A program made the translations under genes and the position numbers. Shown here piece after piece: positions 26,178 through 34,595 of a DNA stretch of 64,000 bases (position 1 is its first letter; each line of letters begins with the position of its first letter). The DNA is from Sphingopyxis sp. (GTDB lineage Bacteria; Pseudomonadota; Alphaproteobacteria; Sphingomonadales; Sphingomonadaceae). The stretch covers positions 27,647 through 91,646 of the forward strand of contig JAEULK010000102.1 in NCBI GenBank assembly GCA_016793775.1. The letters are read 5' to 3'. The notes below the pieces were generated by a model. It worked only from the letters and a program-made list of their open reading frames with translations, did no database searches and had not been told where the DNA came from.

Positions 26178-27341
26178 TCAGTCGATCCCGAAGATCGCCG
26201 AACTGATCGTCGGCGCCCCCGGCCCGCCCGCAAGCAGGCACGTCCGCGCGCCCGCCACCGGGTTCGGGCTTTCGCCGCGCAGGCAGCGCACCGCCTCGAC
26301 CGCGGTGACGAAGCCGTGGACGAAACCATGCGCCAGATTGCCGCCCGAGGTGTTCACCGGCAGCTTGCCCGACGGCGCGATCAGATTTTCGAAGCGCACG
26401 ACCTCGGCGACATTCTCGTAACTGCAGAAGCCATGGTCGATCAGCGAAGCGATGCCCTGCGCGCTGAAATTCTCGTAGAGCTGGACGACGTCGATGTCGG
26501 CCGGCGTCAATCCCGCAGTACCGTACAGCCGCTCGCGGATCGCGCGGAAACCGGCGGTCGGATAGAGATCGGTCACATCATTCTCGAGCAGGTCGCCGTA
26601 CCCCGCCTCGGTCCCCTGCGCGACCGACAGCAGCTTGACCGGCTTCTTCTTGAGGTCGCGCGCCATTTCGGTCGAGACGAGCAGGATCGCGCCTGCGCCG
26701 TCATTCTCGCGGCTGCAATCAAAGAGGTGGAAGGGCTCGGCGATGATCCGCGAGCCGCGGTACTCGTCATGGTCGAAGTCCTTGCCATAGGCCACAGCCT
26801 CGGGATTGCGGCTGCCGTGATAATAGGACGCACGGACCAGTTCTTCGCACAGTTCGTAGGGCACGCCATGATATTCGAACATCCGCTGCGCGCGCATCGC
26901 GCAGACCTGCGCAGGGGCGAGGATGCCCGATGAGACCATATGGTCATTCAAATGATGCGCCATCACCGCTGCCGACAGCCGCCCGCTATTGCCCTCGACC
27001 AATGCGCGGAACACGACGACGGCGCGCGCCTGTCCGGTCAGGATCGCCGAGGCGGCGATGCCGAAGGCGCCCGCGATGCCGCCGCCGCCGCCGCCCCACA
27101 CCTGCGCCGACCAGTTGATCGCCCTAGTGCCGAGGTCGGGCATCAGCCGCACCGGCTCATTCTTGTCGTCGCCATAGGAGACGAAGCCGTCGACGTCGGC
27201 AGGGTCGAAGCCCGCGTCCTCGCACGCATCGACGATGGCGCGAACGAGCACGCCGCGTTCGGGGACGGGCGCGGTGCCGCGCTTGTACTGGCGATAACCG
27301 ACGCCGGCGGCGGCGACCAAGCCCGACAAATTGGGGTTCAT
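26178..27341 (-). CDS. Thiolase-like lipid-transfer protein (possible Ltp2-type aldolase)
   Basis: A 387-residue thiolase-superfamily protein of the SCP-x/Ltp thiolase-like group (LSGLVAAAGVGYRQYKRGTA at the start, VVQLYENFSAQGIASLIDHG in the middle, VNTSGGNLAHGFVHGF late). It is preceded, with a four-base overlap, by a DUF35 gene. In Actinobacteria, Ltp2-like proteins bound to a DUF35 partner cleave a steroid side chain by retro-aldol chemistry, using Tyr residues rather than the thiolase Cys. The YENFS segment may correspond to that Tyr region. An alternative is true thiolase or 3-ketoacyl-CoA cleavage. The start MNPNLSGLV was chosen by conservation and overlap. Confidence 0.85.
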   Translation of the reverse strand: MNPNLSGLVAAAGVGYRQYKRGTAPVPERGVLVRAIVDACEDAGFDPADVDGFVSYGDDKNEPVRLMPDLGTRAINWSAQVWGGGGGGIAGAFGIAASAILTGQARAVVVFRALVEGNSGRLSAAVMAHHLNDHMVSSGILAPAQVCAMRAQRMFEYHGVPYELCEELVRASYYHGSRNPEAVAYGKDFDHDEYRGSRIIAEPFHLFDCSRENDGAGAILLVSTEMARDLKKKPVKLLSVAQGTEAGYGDLLENDVTDLYPTAGFRAIRERLYGTAGLTPADIDVVQLYENFSAQGIASLIDHGFCSYENVAEVVRFENLIAPSGKLPVNTSGGNLAHGFVHGFVTAVEAVRCLRGESPNPVAGARTCLLAGGPGAPTISSAIFGID

Positions 27342-27748
27342 AAGAGCCTCCAGCGACTGGCGGGAATCTGCGCGTCGCCGAAGGCGGTACGCGCGATGGT
27401 GCCGGTGACGGGGGCGCCGATCCTGAGGCCCGTTTCGTCGCCTTCGAGCACGCCGACCAAGCGGACCGGCACCGTGTCGAGCGTGACGATCAGTGTCGCG
27501 AAAGGCTTGGCGAAGGCTTCGGTACCACCGAACGGATGGTGGGTGCGGGTGTAGGTGAATACGGTGCCGGCCAGTGACTGTTCCACCCATTCATGGTCCC
27601 AGCCGCCGCAACTGCCGCAGCGCCACACCGCGGGCCAATGCCATTGGCCGCATCCTTTGCAGCGCGGCAGTTCGAGCCGCCCTTCCAGAAGCGCGTCCCA
27701 ATAGCGCCCCTCGGCGCCGATCGGTCCCGTTGCCGAATGATAGGCCAT
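27338..27748 (-). CDS. Zn-ribbon/OB-fold protein (DUF35), partner of the thiolase-like protein
   Basis: A 136-residue protein with a rubredoxin-like zinc ribbon (C30, C33, C44, C47 in CKGCGQWHWPAVWRCGSCGG) followed by an OB-fold (TVFTYTRTHHPFGG). DUF35 proteins bind thiolase-like partners and can hold the CoA moiety. The four-base overlap with the downstream thiolase-like gene strongly suggests a complex. The divergent upstream region contains the clearest family-B site (27803-27819), 55 bases before the start, shared with the EthD-domain gene. Confidence 0.92.
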   Translation of the reverse strand: MAYHSATGPIGAEGRYWDALLEGRLELPRCKGCGQWHWPAVWRCGSCGGWDHEWVEQSLAGTVFTYTRTHHPFGGTEAFAKPFATLIVTLDTVPVRLVGVLEGDETGLRIGAPVTGTIARTAFGDAQIPASRWRLL

Positions 27749-27802
27749 TCGCCCCTGCCATCCTTTCCCGCCCGCGTTCGCTGCGAGCCATTGCCATCAT
27801 TT

Positions 27803-27819
27803 ATCTACACTATATAGAT
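27803..27819. promoter_or_regulatory. Family-B operator-like palindrome (B3)
   Basis: Reads ATCTACACTATATAGAT: ATCTA and TAGAT arms around seven bases. It sits between divergent starts at 27748 and 27888 and is the best palindrome of the family. Confidence 0.6.
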
Positions 27820-27887
27820 TCGATGTCGACGTGCAATGGTGAAGTGCGCGGGACGCGACAAGGTCCGCGCCGATGGGAGAGTTGACG

Positions 27888-28259
27888 ATGCTGCGAGTGA
27901 CCTTTTGCCTGAAGCGGCTGCCAGGGATGACGCGCGAGGAGTTTCAGGATTATTGGCGGAACCGCCATGCCCCGTTGGTCAGGGAGCATGCCGCGGCGCT
28001 GGGCATCCGTAAATATGTCCAGTCGCACAGCCTGAGCCTGCCCGGTGCCTTTCCGCTGGCCGAGGTTCGCGGCTCTGTCGGCCTCGATTTCGACGGCGTG
28101 GCGCAGCTGTGGTGGGACGATATGGCGAGCTTTGCCGCCGCGGGATCGACCGAGGCGGGGCGCGTCGCGGGCGCGTTGCTGCTCGCGGACGAGAGGAAAT
28201 TCATCGACCTGCCGAATTCGCCGATCTTCCTCTCGGAAGATTTTCAGGTCATCGATTAG
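27888..28259 (+). CDS. EthD domain-containing protein (dimeric alpha/beta barrel)
   Basis: A 123-residue ferredoxin-like-fold protein. The EthD hallmark LRVTFCLKRLPGMTREEFQD and the following YWRNRHAPLVREH are clear. EthD proteins accompany P450 and other oxidative degradation systems; some relatives are small decarboxylases or cyclases, but this protein's role is unknown. The ATG at 27888 has GGAGAG seven bases upstream and is preferred over an ATG five codons earlier. Its last bases overlap the convergent CoA-transferase stop codon. It is expressed from the family-B promoter region shared with the DUF35 gene. Confidence 0.85.
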   Translation: MLRVTFCLKRLPGMTREEFQDYWRNRHAPLVREHAAALGIRKYVQSHSLSLPGAFPLAEVRGSVGLDFDGVAQLWWDDMASFAAAGSTEAGRVAGALLLADERKFIDLPNSPIFLSEDFQVID

Positions 28260-30541
28260 CCCGTCGCGGTGACGGGGTGGGAGCTCGCCATATGCGCCTC
28301 GGCCTGCCGCCGCGTCGCCTCGGCGAGCGGTTCGAGTATGGCATCGATCTTCAATGCCGCAATGCCCGCCGCGTCGATGCCGAGCCAGTCGGCGATGACC
28401 TCTTCGCTCTGCTCGCCGCTGAGCGGCGCGGGGCGGAGCGGCGGGGCGGGCAGGTCGGCGGTGCGGACGACATAGGCGTCGCCGACGACCTTCTCCTGCA
28501 ACCAGGGATGATCCTCGATCCGGTAAAATCCGCGCGCGCGGAAATAGGGGAAGTCGGGAAGTTCGACGAGGCGCAGCATCGGCGCGGCGGCAATGCCCGC
28601 CGCCTGCAATGTCTCCGCCGTTTCATGCTGGTTGCGGCCGGTCGTCCAGGCTTCGATCGCCGCGTCGATTTCGCCCCGCGCGGCGAGGCGTTTGGCGGGG
28701 CTGTCGAAGACCGAACCTTCGTCATAGCCGATCGCCGTGCACAGCTTCGCCCAGTCGCCATCGCCCTCGATCGTGATAACGCACCATTCGTCGCTGCCGG
28801 CTGTGCGATACACGCCCCACGGCCAGTCCGTGGGCGCGCCGCCCGCGGGCGTGCCGCGCACGACATCGGCGGCGAAATGGCCGATCATCACCTCCGACTG
28901 CGCGACCTTGGCGACCCCGCCCAACCCGGTGCGCAGGCGGCGGATCAGCAGCGCCGCGACCCCGATCGCGCAGATGCGCCCCGCGACATGGTCGGGATAG
29001 ACGGTGATCGAATCGCTGAAGCTCAAAGGATCGTCGGGATAGCGCCAGGCGAGTGTCAGCCCGGTCGAGGCGCGCACCAGCGGGCCATAACCCATACGCC
29101 CGCTCCACGGCCCTGTGTCACCGAACGCCGAGCTTTCGGACACGACGAGGCGCGGGTTGACCCTGCGCAGCTCGGCTTCGCCGAGGCCCAGCTTTTCCAT
29201 CGTGCCCGGCTTGAAATTCGAACAGACGACGTCGGCCTGTCGCACCATGTCGAGGAACAGGTCGCGACCTGCGTCGCTGCGCAGGTTGATGCCCAGGCTG
29301 CGCTTGTTGCGATGGCCGGCGGCGAAGCTAACCGACATGCCATGCTCCAGATAGGATTGGCGGCTGCCGTCGGGAAAGGCGCCGCTCTCGATCTTGATCA
29401 CATCGGCGCCGAGGTCGCCGAGCAGCCGCGCGCCCTCGGCGCCGACCACGATCACGCCGAGGTCGAGGACCTTGAGGTCGCCGAACGGGGCGAGGGGGGC
29501 GGCGGTGGCGGCGGGAAAGCTCGCCGCTTCGGGCGCGGTCAGCGGTCCCATGCGCGCGCCGTCGATGGTCAGGAACCCATTGGGCAGCCGCGTGCCGTCG
29601 TCGAGCGTCGCCACCGCCTCGCGTGCTGCGGCATGGTCGCTGTCGAGAAACTCGCCGAGCGTCAGCACCGACGCGATCGGCACGCCGTGCCGCTGGCCCT
29701 CGCCCTCGAGGTCGATGCGACGCTTGTCGGCGAAAAATCCGGCGATGTAAGGGAGGAGTTCGGCCGATGCATAACGGTGCGAGGTGCGGTCGAAGTCGGG
29801 CGAGGCGAATTGTTCGGGTTCGCCCATCCACTGGAACATGCCGCGCCACTGGCGCTTGGCAAGCAGGCAGATGCGCACATAGCCGTCGGCGCAGCGCAGG
29901 ATCGGATATTGGAAGCCCGCGCGGGGGCGGTCGCGCATCAGCAGCCCGACGGGTTTGCCCATCGTCGCGCTGCCGTTGATGCCGAAACCCGGATCGAGCC
30001 CCTGCACCGCGCCGTCGAGCGCCGCGAAATCGAAATGCGCGCCTTCGCCGCCGCCGAGGCTCCGGTAGAGCGCTCCGAGCAAGGCGAACACCGCCTGCGG
30101 CGCCGCGCATTGATAGGCGAGCTCGCCGGGCGGCAGCAGCGGCTCGCGCCCGCGGATGCCCGAGCGCGACAGCACCGCCGACAGCGCGTGGAGCACCGGT
30201 CCGGTCGCGCGCCAGTCCGCCAGCGGACCGTCCGCGCCGAAATCGCTGACCGCCATTGTGACGAGGGCGGGGCGGGCCTTGCGGATTGCCGCGAGGTCGA
30301 TTCCCGATGCCGCGTCGGCGATCACGACATGCGCGCGATCGAGGACGGGCGAGGCCCTGTCCGGTCCTTTGGCATGCAGGCGCTTGCCCGCATGAACGAC
30401 GATCCACTCCGCGCTCTGGCTTCCGTCGGGCGCGAAGGCATCGACCTCTGCGCCCAGGTCGGCCAGATAACGCCCGATCATCGCCAGTGGACCGCGCACG
30501 CTTTCGACGACTCGAATGCCTGAAAGCGGGCGGTTGGACAT
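28256..30541 (-). CDS. Tandem CaiB/BaiF CoA-transferase (two fused domains)
   Basis: A 761-residue protein made of two CaiB-type halves. The first starts LSGIRVVESVRGPLAMIGRY and includes LADLGAEVDAFAPDG. The second starts near residue 355 with LKVLDLGVIVVGAEGARLLG and includes LGADVIKIESGAFPDGSRQ and SFAAGHRNKRSLGINLR. Family III CoA-transferases are normally one such domain. The second half keeps the expected Asp (VYPDHVAGRICAIGV); the first reads GELAYQCAAPQAVF at the same place and seems to lack it. So the second half is probably catalytic and the first structural. It is transcribed divergently from the dehydrogenase pair across the family-A site at 30637. Confidence 0.9.
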   Translation of the reverse strand: MSNRPLSGIRVVESVRGPLAMIGRYLADLGAEVDAFAPDGSQSAEWIVVHAGKRLHAKGPDRASPVLDRAHVVIADAASGIDLAAIRKARPALVTMAVSDFGADGPLADWRATGPVLHALSAVLSRSGIRGREPLLPPGELAYQCAAPQAVFALLGALYRSLGGGEGAHFDFAALDGAVQGLDPGFGINGSATMGKPVGLLMRDRPRAGFQYPILRCADGYVRICLLAKRQWRGMFQWMGEPEQFASPDFDRTSHRYASAELLPYIAGFFADKRRIDLEGEGQRHGVPIASVLTLGEFLDSDHAAAREAVATLDDGTRLPNGFLTIDGARMGPLTAPEAASFPAATAAPLAPFGDLKVLDLGVIVVGAEGARLLGDLGADVIKIESGAFPDGSRQSYLEHGMSVSFAAGHRNKRSLGINLRSDAGRDLFLDMVRQADVVCSNFKPGTMEKLGLGEAELRRVNPRLVVSESSAFGDTGPWSGRMGYGPLVRASTGLTLAWRYPDDPLSFSDSITVYPDHVAGRICAIGVAALLIRRLRTGLGGVAKVAQSEVMIGHFAADVVRGTPAGGAPTDWPWGVYRTAGSDEWCVITIEGDGDWAKLCTAIGYDEGSVFDSPAKRLAARGEIDAAIEAWTTGRNQHETAETLQAAGIAAAPMLRLVELPDFPYFRARGFYRIEDHPWLQEKVVGDAYVVRTADLPAPPLRPAPLSGEQSEEVIADWLGIDAAGIAALKIDAILEPLAEATRRQAEAHMASSHPVTATG

Positions 30542-30636
30542 GGGCTTACCCTTCTGTTTTGGCAGGCGACCGGGCCAAAATGCGGTCTCCCTCGATCGTC
30601 GGCGCTTGCCATATCCAGGATGCGAAGAAAAGTTAA

Positions 30637-30652
30637 TTAATCGACTAATTCG
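30637..30652. promoter_or_regulatory. Family-A operator-like site (A4)
   Basis: Reads TTAATCGACTAATTCG within the longer AT-rich TTAATTAATCGACTAATT. It lies between the tandem CoA-transferase (start 30541) and the dehydrogenase operon (start 30704) and could control both. Confidence 0.55.
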
Positions 30653-30703
30653 TTTTGCGACGACTGCCTTCTATGATAGCGGGCACGCCACGGAGAGCTG
30701 CCG

Positions 30704-31804
30704 ATGGACTTCATTTTCACCGACGATCAGCGCCAGTTGCGTGACGCGCTGCGCGGCTATCTGGCGCGCAACAACGGTTTTTCCGTTCGCACGGCAACGG
30801 CGCGTAGCGCCTCGGGCTGGAGCGACTCGCTATGGCGCGGGCTTGCGGGCGACTTGGGCATTTTGGGCCTGCTTGCGCCCGAAGCTGCGCGTGGCATCGG
30901 CGGCAATGCGACCGACATGATGGTCGTGATGGAAGAGCTTGGCGCCAATCTGCTCGTCGAACCCTATCTCGAAACCGCGGTTATCGGAGCGTCGGCGTTT
31001 GGGGCCGCGCACGCGGCGGAACTGGCGGGGATCGCAACCGGCGACCTGCGGATCGCCTTTGCCTGGGCCGAGGCGGGGACGCGTTTCGACCGTTTGCCGC
31101 GCGATACGATCGCGCTCCGCACGACGGTCGGATGGCGGCTCGACGGGGGCAAGATCGTGGTGACCGCGGCGCCGATGGCGACGCATTTCCTCGTCACCGC
31201 GCGCATCGGCGACGAGCCCGCGCTGTTCTTGGTCGAAGCCGGCGCGACCGGCATTTCGCAGCACGCCTTCCCGACCATCGACGGCCGCCGCGCCGCCGAC
31301 GTCACCCTGGACGCCGTGGCGGTGCCCGATGGCGCGCTCGTTGCGCGCGGCGGCGAAGCGATCGAGCGATTGTGCGACATCGCCACTGCGATGCTGGGCG
31401 CCGAGGCGCTCGGCGTGATGCGCGTGATGCTCGACGACACCATCGCCTTCACCAAGGAGCGCCGCCAGTTCGGACAGGCGATCGCGTCGTTCCAGGTGCT
31501 CCAGCACCGCATGGTCGATATGTATATGCAGCTCGAGCTTGCGACCTCGGCGGTCTACCGCGCGGTGCTCAGCCTCGACGCGGAGCCGGTCGAGCGCGCA
31601 CGCGCGGTGTCGGCGATGAAGGTGATGGTGGCGGCCGCGTGCCGCTTCATCGGCCAGAATGCGATCCAGCTCCACGGCGGCATGGGCATGACCGACGAAG
31701 TCGCGGTGACCCATTATTTCCGCCGCGCCACCGTCATCGAAAGCGAGTTCGGTTCGGCCGACTGGCACCGCCGCCGCTTCGCTGCCTTGTCGCGCGCGGC
31801 CTGA
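30704..31804 (+). CDS. Acyl-CoA dehydrogenase, first subunit of second pair
   Basis: A 366-residue flavoprotein with C-terminal landmarks KERRQFGQAIASFQVLQHRM and IQLHGGMGMTDEVAVTHYFR. Its N-terminus begins MDFIFTDDQRQLRDALRGYL. It closely parallels the short dehydrogenase at 13785 and is followed 12 bases later by a longer dehydrogenase, repeating the short/long arrangement in the opposite gene order. A heteromeric enzyme is likely by analogy with steroid-degrading systems. It leads the operon ACAD-ACAD-crotonase from a family-A promoter. Confidence 0.92.
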   Translation: MDFIFTDDQRQLRDALRGYLARNNGFSVRTATARSASGWSDSLWRGLAGDLGILGLLAPEAARGIGGNATDMMVVMEELGANLLVEPYLETAVIGASAFGAAHAAELAGIATGDLRIAFAWAEAGTRFDRLPRDTIALRTTVGWRLDGGKIVVTAAPMATHFLVTARIGDEPALFLVEAGATGISQHAFPTIDGRRAADVTLDAVAVPDGALVARGGEAIERLCDIATAMLGAEALGVMRVMLDDTIAFTKERRQFGQAIASFQVLQHRMVDMYMQLELATSAVYRAVLSLDAEPVERARAVSAMKVMVAAACRFIGQNAIQLHGGMGMTDEVAVTHYFRRATVIESEFGSADWHRRRFAALSRAA

Positions 31805-31816
31805 GGGAGGAAGCCG

Positions 31817-33040
31817 ATGGATATCGCCTGGAGCGCCGAAGAAGTCGCCTTTCAGGGCGAAGTACGCGCCTTTCTCGGCGACAAGCTGACCGACGATCTG
31901 CGCGCGAGCGGGGCGCATATGACTAGCGTTTATGCCGATCCGGGCCATGCCCGCGCGTGGCAGGCGATATTGCACGAAAAAGGCTGGGTCGCGCCGGCCT
32001 GGCCCGTCGAGCATGGCGGTACCGGCTGGAGCCTCGCGCAGCGTTATATCTGGCAGCGCGAACGCATCGCCGCGGGCGCGCCGCCGGTGTCGCCGATGGG
32101 CGTGCAGATGTGCGGCCCTGCGATTATCGGCCACGGCAGCGACGAACAAAAGGCCTTCTTCCTCCCGCGCATGCTGTCGGGCGAGCATTTCTGGTGTCAG
32201 GGCTATTCCGAGACCGGCTCGGGCTCCGACCTCGCCAGCCTGCAATGCCGCGCCGAGGAGGATGGCGACGATCTGATCGTGACCGGCCAGAAGCTGTGGA
32301 GTACGCACGCGCACGCGGCCAACTGGGGCTTCTTCCTCGTCCGCACCGCGACGCTCGACCGGCCGCAAAAGGGCATTACGTTCCTGCTGATCGACATGAC
32401 CAGCCCTGGGGTCACCGTCGTTCCCACGGTGTCGCCCGCCGGCGAGAATATCCAGAACGAGATTTTCCTCGACGCGGTGCGCGTGCCCAAGGCGAATGTC
32501 GTGGGCGCGATCGGTGATGGCTGGACCGTCGCCAAATATCTGCTCGAATTCGAGCGCGGCGGCGCGGCCTATGCGCCGGGGCTGCAGATCGATCTCGACG
32601 AGATCAAGCAGTTTGCCAGCGAAGTGCGCGGCGACGAGGGCGGGCGGCTGATCGACGACGCTGCTTTCGCCGATGCGATCGCACAGGCGCGGATCGACGT
32701 GATGGCGCTCGAAATATTCGAATTCCGCGCGATGAGCGATGCCGGAGCGGGGCGCTATCCGCACGCGATCCCGTCGCTGATGAAGATCCGCGGCACCGAA
32801 TTGCAGCAGCGGATAACGGAACTCCGCCTGCTCGCGGCGGGGCGATACGGCATGGCCTATCAGCCGCAGGCCGGGGTTTCGGCGGGACCGGTGCATTTTC
32901 CGCACGGCGAGGACGCTTTCGTCGGCCCGCGCGAGGCGGCGATCGCGCCGATGCGCTACGTCAGCGAGCGCGCCGCGTCGATCTATGCCGGCACCAACGA
33001 GATCCAGCGCAACATCATCGCCAAAATAATGGGCCTCTGA
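31817..33040 (+). CDS. Acyl-CoA dehydrogenase, second subunit of second pair
   Basis: A 407-residue acyl-CoA dehydrogenase. It shows the flavin-binding GYSETGSGSDLASLQCRAEE, the substrate-side TGQKLWSTHAHAANWGFFLV and the C-terminal YAGTNEIQRNIIAKIMGL. The start follows GGGAGGAAG. It is the counterpart of the long subunit at 14798-15988. Having two pairs in one island suggests two different dehydrogenation steps, for instance on acyl chains of different length or branching. Both would pass electrons to ETF, which is encoded elsewhere. Confidence 0.93.
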   Translation: MDIAWSAEEVAFQGEVRAFLGDKLTDDLRASGAHMTSVYADPGHARAWQAILHEKGWVAPAWPVEHGGTGWSLAQRYIWQRERIAAGAPPVSPMGVQMCGPAIIGHGSDEQKAFFLPRMLSGEHFWCQGYSETGSGSDLASLQCRAEEDGDDLIVTGQKLWSTHAHAANWGFFLVRTATLDRPQKGITFLLIDMTSPGVTVVPTVSPAGENIQNEIFLDAVRVPKANVVGAIGDGWTVAKYLLEFERGGAAYAPGLQIDLDEIKQFASEVRGDEGGRLIDDAAFADAIAQARIDVMALEIFEFRAMSDAGAGRYPHAIPSLMKIRGTELQQRITELRLLAAGRYGMAYQPQAGVSAGPVHFPHGEDAFVGPREAAIAPMRYVSERAASIYAGTNEIQRNIIAKIMGL

Positions 33041-33057
33041 AAACCGGAGTAGACAAG

Positions 33058-33855
33058 ATGACCGACACCCCCGCCGTGCTCGCCGAACGCCGCGGTCCTA
33101 TCCTGATCCTGACGATCAACCGCCCCGAGGCGCGCAACGCCGTCAACGCCGCGGTCCATGTCGGGCTGGGCGAGGGGCTCGAACAGGCCGAGGCCGATCC
33201 CGAAATCCGCGTCGTGATCGTCACCGGCGCGGGCGACCAGGCCTTTTGCGCAGGCGCCGATCTCAAAGCCCTGTCGCGCGGCGAGCGGCTCGAACCCGAG
33301 GACAGGGCGCAGCGCGCCTGGGGTTTCGCGGGCTTCGTCCGCCATCCGATCGGCAAGCCGATTATCGCCGCGGTCAACGGCTTTGCGCTCGGCGGCGGCA
33401 CCGAACTCGCGCTGGCCTCGGACCTGGTGATCGCCGCCGACCATGCGCAATTCGGGCTGCCCGAGGTCAAGCGCGGGATCATCGCCGCGGCGGGCGGCGC
33501 GTTTCGCATCGTCCAGCAATTGCCGCAAAAGGTCGCGATGCAGCTGCTGCTGACCGGCGAGCCGATCTCGGCGCAGCGTGCGCTCGATCTCGGCCTCGCG
33601 AACGAGGTGGTGCCGCTCGACAAGCTGATGGACACCGCGCTCGATTATGCCGAACGCATCGCGGTCAACGCCCCGCTCGCGGTGCAGGCGAGCAAGCGTA
33701 TCGCGATGGGCATCGCCGAAGGGCGTATCGCCAGCGACGACGATTATTGGGAAGCGAACAAGCGCGAAACGCGCGTCGTCTTCACCTCCGAAGACTCGCG
33801 CGAAGGCCCGCGCGCCTTCGCCGAAAAGCGCCAGCCTGTGTGGAAGGCGCGCTGA
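33058..33855 (+). CDS. Enoyl-CoA hydratase (crotonase family)
   Basis: Crotonase of 265 residues and the most canonical of the three here. It has VTGAGDQAFCAGADLKALSR and NGFALGGGTELALASDLVIA for the oxyanion hole, and FGLPEVKRGIIAAAGGAFRI, which keeps the usual PEV Glu. It probably hydrates the enoyl-CoA produced by the dehydrogenase pair that precedes it by 17 bases. An ordinary 2-enoyl-CoA hydratase role is the best reading. The TetR gene follows closely. Confidence 0.93.
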   Translation: MTDTPAVLAERRGPILILTINRPEARNAVNAAVHVGLGEGLEQAEADPEIRVVIVTGAGDQAFCAGADLKALSRGERLEPEDRAQRAWGFAGFVRHPIGKPIIAAVNGFALGGGTELALASDLVIAADHAQFGLPEVKRGIIAAAGGAFRIVQQLPQKVAMQLLLTGEPISAQRALDLGLANEVVPLDKLMDTALDYAERIAVNAPLAVQASKRIAMGIAEGRIASDDDYWEANKRETRVVFTSEDSREGPRAFAEKRQPVWKAR

Positions 33856-33941
33856 CGAAGATGCTCGCGATCCTCGCGGCTGGCCAATCGCGCTTCGTCA
33901 TGGCATCTGTCGGCCTAATGCCGATAGGGAAAGGGACAGCT

Positions 33942-34595
33942 TTGTCCGCCAGCCAAGCGAAGCGAAAAAAGGGGCCGGGACGCCCGCTCACCCCGCTGAT
34001 CACGCGTGAGACCGCGATTGAGGTTTCGATCGACCTGCTCGACCGCCAAGGGCTCGACGCGCTGACCGTGCAGGCGGTGGCGCGCGAATTGGGCGTGCAG
34101 GCACCCTCACTCTATTATCATTTCAAGAACCGCGACGAACTGCTCCAGATGATCGCGAAGACCCTGTTGTTCGAGGTGGGGCAAGGCGAACAGCCCGGCT
34201 CGTCTTGGGAGGAGCGGGTGGTCGACCTGGCCGTCGCGACCCGCCGCGTGATGCTGAGCCACGCGCATGCCGGTCCGCTGATGCTGCGCTTCTTCCCCCG
34301 CGAACTCATGCTCGGCGCCTATGAACGCGGATTGTCGGACTGCCCCTATCCGCCCGAACATCATCTCGCGGTACTCGAGGCGCTCGAGAAGCTGACTTAT
34401 GGCAAGTCGCTCTTCGACGCGGCCGCCAAGGCGCACGACCATGCCGCGATGCCACCTGTCGATGCGGCGCGCTATCCGCTACTCGCCGCGGCGCTCGCCA
34501 ACACGTCGGTGACCGACGAGGCCTTGTTCGTCGAGACGCTGCAGGTGCTGCTCGACGGTTTCAAATTTCGATACGGAAAGGGACGGGTGCAGTGA
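33942..34595 (+). CDS. TetR family transcriptional regulator
   Basis: The HTH is clear (LTVQAVARELGVQAPSLYYH then FKNRDELLQM), preceded by a basic KRKKGPGRP stretch, with a helical C-terminal domain. The start is uncertain. I chose a TTG at 33942 because AGGGAAAGGGA lies just upstream; in-frame ATGs at 33918, 33900 and 33861 lack a convincing ribosome-binding site. It overlaps the following GFA-family gene by four bases. It is the fourth TetR in the catabolic island, of the TetR-class type with LYYHFKN. Its target may be its own operon. Confidence 0.8.
   Translation: MSASQAKRKKGPGRPLTPLITRETAIEVSIDLLDRQGLDALTVQAVARELGVQAPSLYYHFKNRDELLQMIAKTLLFEVGQGEQPGSSWEERVVDLAVATRRVMLSHAHAGPLMLRFFPRELMLGAYERGLSDCPYPPEHHLAVLEALEKLTYGKSLFDAAAKAHDHAAMPPVDAARYPLLAAALANTSVTDEALFVETLQVLLDGFKFRYGKGRVQ

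Noticed and set aside
28109-30523. An 804-codon open frame on the plus strand
   Set aside because: Antisense to the tandem CoA-transferase, whose motifs are clear.
30830-32905. A 691-codon open frame on the minus strand
   Set aside because: Antisense to two acyl-CoA dehydrogenases and without domain signal.
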